Assembly (NCBI GenBank): GCA_964402955.1
Contig: CAYOEZ010000152.1
Location: 1 to 11,973 of the forward strand
Reading direction: 5' to 3'
Length of the DNA stretch: 11,973 nucleotides
Origin: CAYOEZ01 sp964402955
GTDB lineage: Bacteria > Chloroflexota > DTOL01 > DAOUCN01
Each line of letters starts with the position of its first letter. The first letter of the stretch is position 1. Positions 1 to 6,186 of the stretch are shown piece by piece. The position numbers and the translations under genes are program-made. The notes beneath the pieces are model-generated. The model did no database searches, had not been told where the DNA came from, and worked only from the letters and a program-made list of their open reading frames with translations.

Positions 1-333
1 AAGCTGGCTGCCGAGCTATCGCGTCGGGCGACAGGATGTACACTCTACATCCTCGATGAGCCGACGACGGGTCTGCACTTCGCAGATATTGATCGTCTCT
101 TACAGGTGCTGAATCGGCTTGTTGATGCCGGCAACTCGATCCTGGTGATCGAGCACAATCTCGACGTGATCAAAACCGCAGATTGGATCATTGACCTGGG
201 GCCAGAGGGCGGCGCCGCCGGAGGAATGATCATTGCCGAGGGCACGCCCGAAAGCGTCGCCTCCAACCCTGCCTCGTCAACCGGCCACTACCTGCAGCGG
301 GTGTTGAGTCGCAGGGTAGAGGGTGGAGCGTAG
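1..333 (+). CDS. uvrA: UvrABC excinuclease subunit A, C-terminal fragment
   Basis: This is the last 110 codons of UvrA, the DNA-damage-sensing ABC ATPase of nucleotide excision repair; the 5' part lies outside the window. The reading frame is open from base 1. It shows the second ATPase domain's Walker B region (YILDEPTTGLHFADI, about residues 16-30 of the fragment), followed by the typical VIEHNLDVIKTADWIIDLGPEGG stretch, shown here as VIEHNLDVIK then TADWIIDLGPEGG. The H-loop histidine lies in IEHN. The family's usual C-terminus (HYLQRVL here) is followed by a short basic/Gly tail, RRVEGGA, and a TAG stop. That tail is encoded by the G-rich heptad repeat that begins at 313, so the repeat appears to have supplied a new stop codon. 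No T-rich terminator follows. Identification is secure. Confidence 0.96.
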   Translation, partial: KLAAELSRRATGCTLYILDEPTTGLHFADIDRLLQVLNRLVDAGNSILVIEHNLDVIKTADWIIDLGPEGGAAGGMIIAEGTPESVASNPASSTGHYLQRVLSRRVEGGA

Positions 334-414
334 AGGGAAGAGGGTTGAGGGCGCAGCTCAATCCGTCTTCCCGATACCCTATACCCTGTACCCTCCACCC
401 TCCACCCTATCCCC
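313..414. repeat. Inverted pair of 7-bp-period G-rich / C-rich heptad repeats
   Basis: Runs of G start at 314, 321, 335, 342 and 349, with a degenerate unit at 328, so units such as GGGTAGA and GGGTGGA repeat with a strict 7-bp period. After an 18-bp spacer the complement appears: CCC begins at 370, 377, 384, 391, 398, 405 and 412, again every 7 bp. The two arms can pair: 313-328 is complementary to 393-408 at 15 of 16 positions. Each strand also carries enough evenly spaced G3 runs for a G-quadruplex; the minus-strand run has 4-base loops. There is no T-tract, so it is not a standard terminator, though it could still form a 3' end for uvrA mRNA. The left arm overlaps the uvrA stop codon. Confidence 0.8.
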
Positions 415-494
415 TCGCACCCCTAACGTTCCAGCCCGGCCCTCGTCTTTGATGGTGAATACATCAGTTTATGTTGATTAAAGAGAGGTGCCGT

Positions 495-2051
495 ATGCAG
501 ATCAACCTGGCTGCAGCAACTGGATCCAGGCTCTCGCGTATTCCCTGGCGCAAGTTCCTCGTCATCGCCGTCTTCCTGGTAACACTTGCATTCACGATCG
601 GCATCGCGGAATTGGTCATCGGTCTGGTCCGCCCTGCTGCGGCCGATGATCCGGTAGCCCTCAGGACAATGCTGAGTGAGATATCCAGCGTCTCGTCGTC
701 GGTTGACGCCGATCTGGCTGCTCTCGGCTTCACCAAGGATGGCAACAGTTCGGGGCTCAGGTCAGCCGGCGCGCTGACACCGACTATCGCCACCCAACCT
801 CCCGTCATCACGTCCACAACGGCGCTAACGCCGATCGCCACGTCGACATCGACGCCTGTCCTCCCTGCCTGGGATCGCAAGGGACGTGTCAACATCCTAC
901 TGATGGGGCTCGATGGCAAGGCCAGTCAGGGGCGATTCCGCCGCGCCGATAGCATCATCGTCGCCAGCATCGACCCGGCCACCAACAGCGCCGTGCTCAT
1001 CGGCATCCCGCGTGACCTCTACGTCACAATCAACTCACCCAAAGGCCAACTGCGCAACCGTATCAACACGGCCTATGTCTGGGGCGAACTGTACAACTAC
1101 CCTGGCGGGGGGCCGGCACTGCAGATGCGCACGGTGGGTGAGGTCCTGGGCATACCCATTCACAATTACGTTTCGGTGTACTTCGATGGCTTCTCCAAGC
1201 TGATCGATGCCATTGGCGGCATCGACATCAATGTCCCAACAGCCATCAAAGACAACTACATGGGATATTCGTTCAGCGCCGGCATGCAGCACATGGACGG
1301 CAAGCGTGCTCTGCAATACGCCCGCTCCCGCTATTCGACAAGCGACTTTTCGCGTGGCCGTCGCCAGCAGCAAGTCGTTCTGGCCGCGGTTGAGAGAATG
1401 GCGAAGGCCAACATTCTGGCCAAGCTGCCTGCCATCCTGCCCACGGTCACAGACGCCTTCCGCTCCGACATGTCGATACCAGAATTGCTGTCCCTGGCCA
1501 GCCTGGGCTACAAGATTGATCGCAGCACGATCAAGACGGCGCAGGTTGACGAAACGATGTGCCAGAGCTGGTGGACGCCCGATGGGGCGGCCGTGCTCTT
1601 GCCCAAGTTCGACCGCATCAAGCCGATGGTAACGGCGGCCTTGCTGCCTGCAGCGCCCGTAGCTCTGACACCGTCGCCCGTCGCGACCACGCCGGCGCCA
1701 GCCACCGGCTCTGCCTCGACAGCAGCGACGCCAGTTCCGACCCAGTCGGCCACCGTTGCGCCCGCCTACCGCAGCGAACAGGCCAGGATCGAGATTCTCA
1801 ATGGCACCAATACAATCGGTCTCGCCCGCCGCACCCAGACCTGGTTCGAGGGACAAGGCCTACAGGTGGTGCGCATTGCCGACGCCACAGGCATCTACAA
1901 CCAGACCATGCTCTACTCAGACGGCACAAAGCCGGCGACCCGCGACGCGTTGGTCAGGCTGCTGAACATCCAGCCGCAGAACATCAAGGCGCTCAGCGCA
2001 GGCGGCGTCAACCTGCGGGTCGTTCTGGGCAAGGATGCCAAAGTACCGTAA
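495..2051 (+). CDS. LytR-CpsA-Psr (LCP) family glycopolymer transferase with LytR_C domain
   Basis: The family transfers lipid-linked glycopolymers (teichoic-acid- or capsule-like) to peptidoglycan or other cell-surface acceptors at the outer face of the membrane. The 518-residue product has a short basic N-terminus, one membrane helix (about 21-45) and a Ser/Thr/Pro-rich stretch. The LCP domain begins near 131 (RVNILLMGLDG). It carries the expected polar residues: R150-A-D-S, the IPRD motif with R173-D174, and ARSRYSTSDFSRGRRQQ with R277, R279, D284, R287, R289 and R290. A Pro/Thr/Ala linker follows, then a LytR_C domain (about 431-515, starting RIEILNGT). I chose ATG 495 over the in-frame ATG 471 because AGAGAGGTG (482-490) is a good ribosome site for 495. 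The acceptor and polymer cannot be read from sequence. The gene stands alone and ends at a strong terminator. Confidence 0.92.
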   Translation: MQINLAAATGSRLSRIPWRKFLVIAVFLVTLAFTIGIAELVIGLVRPAAADDPVALRTMLSEISSVSSSVDADLAALGFTKDGNSSGLRSAGALTPTIATQPPVITSTTALTPIATSTSTPVLPAWDRKGRVNILLMGLDGKASQGRFRRADSIIVASIDPATNSAVLIGIPRDLYVTINSPKGQLRNRINTAYVWGELYNYPGGGPALQMRTVGEVLGIPIHNYVSVYFDGFSKLIDAIGGIDINVPTAIKDNYMGYSFSAGMQHMDGKRALQYARSRYSTSDFSRGRRQQQVVLAAVERMAKANILAKLPAILPTVTDAFRSDMSIPELLSLASLGYKIDRSTIKTAQVDETMCQSWWTPDGAAVLLPKFDRIKPMVTAALLPAAPVALTPSPVATTPAPATGSASTAATPVPTQSATVAPAYRSEQARIEILNGTNTIGLARRTQTWFEGQGLQVVRIADATGIYNQTMLYSDGTKPATRDALVRLLNIQPQNIKALSAGGVNLRVVLGKDAKVP

Positions 2052-2068
2052 CCGTACACATGCTAAGC

Positions 2069-2105
2069 AGAAGCGAATTGCCGGCCGGCAATTCGCTTCT
2101 TTTTT
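2069..2105 (+). terminator. Rho-independent terminator of the LCP gene
   Basis: The arm AGAAGCGAATTGCCGG (2069-2084) is followed directly by its exact reverse complement (2085-2100), a 32-bp perfect palindrome. A run of six T (2100-2105) follows on the + strand. It begins 18 bases after the LCP stop codon and insulates that gene from the next promoter at 2111. The lack of an A-run on the left side suggests it works in the + direction only. Confidence 0.93.
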
Positions 2106-2110
2106 GGGGA

Positions 2111-2139
2111 TTGACTTTTGCGGATGATTGGGTTATGCT
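2111..2139 (+). promoter_or_regulatory. Sigma70-type promoter for the small membrane protein gene
   Basis: The -35 box TTGACT (2111-2116) and -10 box TATGCT (2134-2139) are separated by exactly 17 bases. Transcription would start near 2146, giving a leader of about 44 bases before ATG 2190. The promoter sits five bases past the preceding terminator's T-run, so the downstream gene is an independent transcription unit. Confidence 0.65.
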
Positions 2140-2189
2140 TTCAGTACTGACGACCGGCCACACTTTCTAGTCATTTGGGAGGTTCCGCG

Positions 2190-2681
2190 ATGCAGAATAC
2201 AATCGAGACGCCCTCAGAGATACCTTTGCAGACACCGCCGTCGCTCGAAGAGCGCAGCAGCTCATCTCTGACCTGGCGACTGGCGCAGATTGTCCTGGTC
2301 CTGGCCGCATCGTACCTGTACATCCTGTTTTCGTCAATCGGAGGTCTCCTGCAGCGCGACCGCTTGATGAGCAATCCGCACATGGTGCCAATGATTCAGA
2401 CGGCCCTGCTCGGCATTGGCATTGGCCTGTGCATCGGCTTCGCTCTCAAGAGCTTCTCGAGCGGCCAGTGGACCATCTCAATTGACTGGCCAACGCTGAT
2501 CATCAATCTGCTGGCTGCTGGCGCCTTTGCCGTCATCTCTTTCAGCTTTGCCATCGCCGCAGCGCGCAACACTGGCATCCTCATGGGGCCCTATCGCGAC
2601 GCGACCTGGCTCAGCCCGCTCCTGCCCTTTGTCTGGATTGGGCTGACCCTGAGCGCTAGCGTAAAGTCTAAGGACCACTAG
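2190..2681 (+). CDS. Small four-helix membrane protein of unknown function
   Basis: I do not recognise this 163-residue protein. Its polar N-terminal tail (1-30) is rich in Glu, Ser, Thr and Pro. Four hydrophobic segments follow: about 34-54, 68-86, 102-125 and 140-158. The tail end is short and basic (KSKDH). A Gly-zipper-like run, LLGIGIGLCIGFAL, forms helix 2. There is no signal peptidase site, catalytic motif or nucleotide-binding motif. ATG 2190 is preferred because GGGAGGTT (2177-2184) lies just upstream; an in-frame TTG at 2175 would start before that ribosome site. The gene has its own promoter and is separated from both neighbours, so context gives no function. Codon use looks like that of its neighbours. 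Confidence 0.8.
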   Translation: MQNTIETPSEIPLQTPPSLEERSSSSLTWRLAQIVLVLAASYLYILFSSIGGLLQRDRLMSNPHMVPMIQTALLGIGIGLCIGFALKSFSSGQWTISIDWPTLIINLLAAGAFAVISFSFAIAAARNTGILMGPYRDATWLSPLLPFVWIGLTLSASVKSKDH

Positions 2682-2759
2682 GAGCGCACGCCGGGCCTGT
2701 CGCGATGAGAGAGCAGGACTTTCTTCTGTCATTGACGGCTGCGCAGGCAGGGCATCGTA

Positions 2760-2924
2760 CCTGGCTCGGGTGAGTGTCATCTTTCTTGATCGTGTAGGGC
2801 GCGGTCTCTCTACCGCGCCAGAATGAGGCTGTTTTCGCTCCTGGACGGCGCAAGAGAGCGCCTAACTACACGGATTTGGAAGGCTGGCGTTGTCTTCAGA
2901 AAAGATGACGCTCACCCGCCTGGC
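2760..2924. repeat. Nested inverted-repeat element (MITE/REP-like or structured RNA)
   Basis: The outer arms GGGTGAGTGTCATCTT (2768-2783) and AAGATGACGCTCACCC (2902-2917) are complementary at 15 of 16 positions, with a G-T pair at the sixteenth; C2767/G2918 extends the stem. Inside it, CGTGTAG (2791-2797) pairs with CTACACG (2866-2872). Within that are two hairpins. One is GGCGCGGT / ACCGCGCC (2798-2805 and 2812-2819) with loop CTCTCT. The other is GGCGC / GCGCC (2847-2851 and 2858-2862) with loop AAGAGA. The direct repeat CCTGGC lies on both flanks (2760-2765 and 2919-2924), as a target-site duplication would. The element lies between a stop codon and the riboswitch promoter and has no credible ORF. 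The adjoining stretch 2682-2759 shows nothing I can name. Confidence 0.6.
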
Positions 2925-2931
2925 GCCCCTA

Positions 2932-2960
2932 TTGCTTCAGGCAGTAGACTGTGCTATACT
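2932..2960 (+). promoter_or_regulatory. Sigma70-type promoter of the B12 operon
   Basis: TTGCTT (2932-2937) and TATACT (2955-2960) are 17 bases apart, close to the standard -35/-10 arrangement. The predicted start near 2967 is about 15 bases before the first paired base of the cobalamin riboswitch (2982), which is the spacing expected if the riboswitch forms the 5' end of the transcript. Confidence 0.7.
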
Positions 2961-2981
2961 CCCATCAATTGAATAGGCGTT

Positions 2982-3136
<155 letters not shown>

Positions 3137-3194
3137 TCTCCACACTACCTCGACGAAGGGGGTGAGAGCATGGGTCACGATCCGTAATCCATCC

Positions 3195-3236
3195 TATCCC
3201 CTTGTCAGATCAATCGACAAGGGGATACGTCTTTTT
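3195..3236 (+). terminator. btuF leader: Riboswitch expression platform: intrinsic terminator (attenuator)
   Basis: TATCCCCTTGTC (3195-3206) and GACAAGGGGATA (3216-3227) form a perfect 12-bp stem with a 9-base loop, followed by TCTTTTT ending at 3236. It lies 71 bases before btuF, so it must be read through for expression. An alternative partner exists: AAGGGGGTG (3156-3164) can pair with TATCCCCTT (3195-3203), nine pairs including two G-U, and would break the terminator. Ligand-bound P1 should favour termination. Confidence 0.9.
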
Positions 3237-3307
3237 CGGACCCAGGTACTGGTTATCGCGAGCGCCATCGCCCGCACACAAGGAAATAATAAAGGAGACC
3301 ATCTCAA

Positions 3308-4306
3308 ATGTCCAATCGTTTGCTGCATATGGCCGTGCTGCTGTCTCTCGTCCTGGCTCTGCTGGCCGGCTGTGGCTCGACGCCGACGCCCACCACCCTG
3401 CCAGCGACGCCGACTCCCGCCCGGGCCGCCGCGCCTGCGCCAACGTCCACCCCGGCCGCTGCTGCCGCCTTCCCGCTCACGGTCACTGACGGAGCGGGCC
3501 GGTCTGTCACGCTCAAGGCGCTGCCACAGCGCATCGTCTCACTCTCCCCGGCAATCACTGAGTTGCTGTTCGCTGTGGGCGCAGGCAATCAGGTTGTCGG
3601 CGTCACCACCTTCTGCAACTACCCGCCCGAGGCAACATCACGCGAAAAGATCGGCGGCTATAGCGCCAAGACCATCAGCATCGAAAAGATCGTTGGCCTT
3701 AAGCCTGACCTGGTCGTGGCCGAAAGCAGCATGCACGCCGACGTCATCAAGGCCCTCGAGCCGCTGGCCATCACCGTTCTGGCCGTCAAAGGCGCCTCGC
3801 TCGGCGACGTCTATGCCAACCTCGAGCTTCTGGGTAGGCTGACAGGCCACAGCGACACGGCAACCACCGTCGTCGCCAACATGAAGGCAACCATCAAGAG
3901 CGTGACCGACAAGGTCGCGACCATTCCTCAAGACAAGCGTGTGAGTGTCTTCTGGGAAATCTGGGACGAGCCGCTGATGAGCGCCGGCCCGTCATCCTTC
4001 CCTGGTCAGATCCTCGAGCTGGCCGGCGGCAAGAACATCTTTGCCGACGTCAACAAGGACTACCCGACAGTTAGCGCCGAGGACATCCTCAAGCGTAATC
4101 CTGCTGTCATCATGGGGCCCGATACGCACGCCGACAAGCTGACAACCAGCCTGATCACCAGGCGACCGGGATGGGAGAGCGTCGATGCGGCAAAGAAGGG
4201 ACGCATCTACCTGATCAATGGCGACACGTCGTCCCGGCCGGGGCCACGCCTCGCCCTGGCGCTGCAAGACATCGCCAAAGCTCTCTATCCCGACCTGTTC
4301 AAGTAA
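3308..4306 (+). CDS. btuF: ABC transporter substrate-binding lipoprotein for cobalamin/corrinoid (BtuF-type)
   Basis: This 332-residue exported protein captures corrinoid outside the membrane and delivers it to the BtuC permease. A lipoprotein signal peptide ends in the lipobox L19-A20-G21-C22, so Cys22 should be lipidated. A Pro/Thr/Ala-rich tether of about 35 residues follows. The periplasmic-binding fold of the iron-siderophore/cobalamin family begins near residue 60. It includes RIVSLSPAITELLFAVGAG from R75 and the late motif SRPGPRLALALQDIA. Ribosome site AAAGGAG (3291-3297) precedes ATG 3308. It is the first gene after the riboswitch terminator, which is the reason for choosing cobalamin over siderophore as ligand; the fold alone would not distinguish them. 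It is separated from btuC by 72 bases containing a hairpin. Confidence 0.9.
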   Translation: MSNRLLHMAVLLSLVLALLAGCGSTPTPTTLPATPTPARAAAPAPTSTPAAAAAFPLTVTDGAGRSVTLKALPQRIVSLSPAITELLFAVGAGNQVVGVTTFCNYPPEATSREKIGGYSAKTISIEKIVGLKPDLVVAESSMHADVIKALEPLAITVLAVKGASLGDVYANLELLGRLTGHSDTATTVVANMKATIKSVTDKVATIPQDKRVSVFWEIWDEPLMSAGPSSFPGQILELAGGKNIFADVNKDYPTVSAEDILKRNPAVIMGPDTHADKLTTSLITRRPGWESVDAAKKGRIYLINGDTSSRPGPRLALALQDIAKALYPDLFK

Positions 4307-4322
4307 GGACGCCAACACGGGC

Positions 4323-4361
4323 GGCAGCTTCCGTTCACGACCGTCAACAATGGAAGCCGCC
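4323..4361 (+). other. Intergenic hairpin between btuF and btuC
   Basis: GGCAGCTTCC (4323-4332) and GGAAGCCGCC (4352-4361) pair at 9 of 10 positions around a 19-base loop. No T-run follows, so it is not a full terminator. Such stems after a binding-protein gene are often seen to stabilise the upstream mRNA or reduce downstream expression, giving more binding protein than permease; that role here is inferred. Confidence 0.45.
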
Positions 4362-4378
4362 ATACCGCAAGGAATATG

Positions 4379-5401
4379 ATGAGTAGACAGCGCTATCTTC
4401 TCTTTGTTGCCATTCTCTGCGCCACGCTGCTTCTGGCAATGGTCGCCAGCCTGGCGGTCGGCTCTGTCCAGATCGCACCCGGGCAGGTCCTGGACGTGCT
4501 GCTCAGCCGCTCGGCAGCAGTGGACGCCACGGCGCATGCCATCGTCTGGGACCTGCGCCTGCCGCGCTTGCTCCTGGCCATGCTCGTCGGCGGCGGACTG
4601 GCTGCGGCCGGCGCTGCCTTCCAGGGACTCTTCCGCAACCCACTGGCCGATCCTTATGTCGTGGGCGCGTCAGGCGGCGCGGCGCTGGGCGCCACCCTGG
4701 CCATCGCCGCTGGTCTCAAGATCAGCGGCGCCGGGCTTGGGCCAGTCCCCTTTGCCGCCTTCGTGGGCGCGCTGGGCGCGGTCGCCATTGTGTACTTCAT
4801 CGCGCAGGCGGGAGGCATGGCGTCGGCCATGACCATGTTGCTCGCCGGCGCAGCGCTCAGTACCATTCTCTCCGCGCTTGTCACGCTCGTCATGACGCTC
4901 AACGATCGCAGCCTGCACGAGATATTCGGCTGGATTCTCGGTGGCTTGTCGGGACGCGGTTGGCCGCAGCTACAGGCCGTATGGCTCTATCTCATCGCTG
5001 GCTCGCTGGCGCTGTGGTTGCTTTCTCGCCCGCTCGATGCACTTTCCTGTGGCGAAGAAACAGCGCAGACGCTCGGTCTCCCCTTGGCGCAAGCGCGCAC
5101 GGCGATCGTGGCCGCCGCGACCATCACAACGGCCGCTGCCGTCGCCGCAGGCGGGACGATCGGTTTCATCGGACTGATCGCTCCCCATGTGGCGCGGCTC
5201 ATCGTGGGCTCCAACCACGCGCGCCTGATTCCCGCCAGTGTGCTCATCGGCGGGCTGTTGCTCGTTCTGGCCGATGACGTTGCCAGGATCGCGCTCGCAC
5301 CTATCGAGATTCCTGTTGGCGTCATGACGGCATTGCTCGGCGGGCCATTCTTCCTTTACCTGTTGAAGACCAGGCAGCGTGAGCTTGGAGGCTGGAAATG
5401 A
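4379..5401 (+). CDS. btuC: Cobalamin ABC transporter permease (BtuC/FecCD family)
   Basis: This integral membrane permease forms the corrinoid pathway as a dimer with two BtuD ATPases. The 340-residue protein is hydrophobic throughout, in keeping with the family's usual ten helices. It has two FecCD landmarks: GLFRNPLADPYVVGASGGAA (from G83) and GFIGLIAPHVARL (262-274), the latter near the cytoplasmic coupling helices that contact the ATPase. Two adjacent ATG codons occur at 4376 and 4379. AAGGA (4369-4373) is 2 bases from the first and 5 from the second, so I favour 4379. The stop codon overlaps the btuD start (ATGA at 5398). Substrate assignment as corrinoid rests on the riboswitch and neighbouring cob genes, since siderophore permeases share the same motifs. 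Confidence 0.92.
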   Translation: MSRQRYLLFVAILCATLLLAMVASLAVGSVQIAPGQVLDVLLSRSAAVDATAHAIVWDLRLPRLLLAMLVGGGLAAAGAAFQGLFRNPLADPYVVGASGGAALGATLAIAAGLKISGAGLGPVPFAAFVGALGAVAIVYFIAQAGGMASAMTMLLAGAALSTILSALVTLVMTLNDRSLHEIFGWILGGLSGRGWPQLQAVWLYLIAGSLALWLLSRPLDALSCGEETAQTLGLPLAQARTAIVAAATITTAAAVAAGGTIGFIGLIAPHVARLIVGSNHARLIPASVLIGGLLLVLADDVARIALAPIEIPVGVMTALLGGPFFLYLLKTRQRELGGWK

Positions 5402-6183
5402 CAGCACTCGAAAGCCAAAGCATCACTCTTTCGTACAATGGTCACCCTGTGGTGCGTGACGTGTGCCTGGCGGCCAACAAGGGCGAAGTGCTGGGCTTGA
5501 TCGGGCCCAATGGAGCCGGCAAGACCACCGTCCTACGCGCCATGGCGCGCATGATGCGCCCCCGCCAGGGAACTATCCTGCTGCAGGGTCACAACGTATG
5601 GAACATGTCATCACGCAGCGTCGCGCAGCGCCTGGCCCTGGCGCCGCAAATGGAAAGCGGTTCCTGGCCGCTCACCGTCGAGCAGGCCGTCACCCTGGGA
5701 CGAGCGCCCCACCGTGGCTGGTTCCTCCCCCTCTCTGCGCAAGATCATGCTGCGGTTGACCGGGCGCTCGAACGCACCGGCCTGCTTGAGCTGCGCGAAC
5801 GGCCCATCGCCCAGCTTTCGGGCGGCGAACAGCGCCGCGTCGTTTTGGCCCGCGCCCTGACCCAGGAACCGCATGTCCTCCTTCTCGACGAGCCGACAGC
5901 CTACCTGGACTTGAAATACCAGGCTGAAACACTCGAGCTTGTGCGCGAGCTGGCCCACCATGACGGTATGACGGTCGTCATCACGTTGCACGACCTGAAC
6001 CAGGCCGCGCTGTGCGCCGACCGCCTGGCGCTCCTGGCCGACGGCAAGTTGCTGGGCGTCGGCCCTGTAGCCACCATCCTCGTGCCGGGGCTGCTCGCCG
6101 AAGCCTACCGCGTGCCCATTACCGTCAGCATCCATCCCATCTATCACACACCCATGGTCATTCCCATGATCAGCCGGGCTTAA
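5398..6183 (+). CDS. btuD: Cobalamin ABC transporter ATP-binding protein (BtuD-type)
   Basis: This is the cytoplasmic ATPase that powers corrinoid import. The 261-residue protein has all ABC motifs in order: Walker A GPNGAGKTT (36-44), Q-loop region LALAPQMESG, signature LSGGEQ (140-145), Walker B VLLLDEPT (160-167) and H-loop TLHDLN with His198. Length and motif spacing are normal for the FecE/BtuD group. The start codon overlaps the btuC stop (ATGA), so translation is probably coupled to the permease. pduX begins four bases after the stop. Confidence 0.93.
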   Translation: MTALESQSITLSYNGHPVVRDVCLAANKGEVLGLIGPNGAGKTTVLRAMARMMRPRQGTILLQGHNVWNMSSRSVAQRLALAPQMESGSWPLTVEQAVTLGRAPHRGWFLPLSAQDHAAVDRALERTGLLELRERPIAQLSGGEQRRVVLARALTQEPHVLLLDEPTAYLDLKYQAETLELVRELAHHDGMTVVITLHDLNQAALCADRLALLADGKLLGVGPVATILVPGLLAEAYRVPITVSIHPIYHTPMVIPMISRA

Positions 6184-6186
6184 CAT

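Noticed and set aside
313..414. CRISPR-like array
   Set aside because: The repeat unit is only 7 bp with no unique spacers of CRISPR length, and the two halves are inverted relative to each other.
471..494. Upstream in-frame ATG for the LCP gene adding eight residues
   Set aside because: The ribosome site AGAGAGGTG (482-490) lies after this ATG and is placed correctly for ATG 495.
1035..1856. 273-codon open frame on the minus strand
   Set aside because: It is antisense to the LCP catalytic domain, has low-complexity Arg/Gly content and has no recognisable motif.
2175..2189. TTG start for the small membrane protein
   Set aside because: It precedes the ribosome site GGGAGGTT (2177-2184), which serves ATG 2190.
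3162..3842. 226-codon + strand ORF starting inside the riboswitch leader
   Set aside because: It runs through the terminator and then out of frame through btuF, giving an Arg/Ser/Pro-rich product. btuF has a signal peptide and domain motifs in the other frame.
3308..6183. Iron-siderophore transporter
   Set aside because: The three proteins fit the shared FecBCDE/BtuFCD families, but the cobalamin riboswitch directly upstream and B12 genes downstream favour corrinoid as the substrate.
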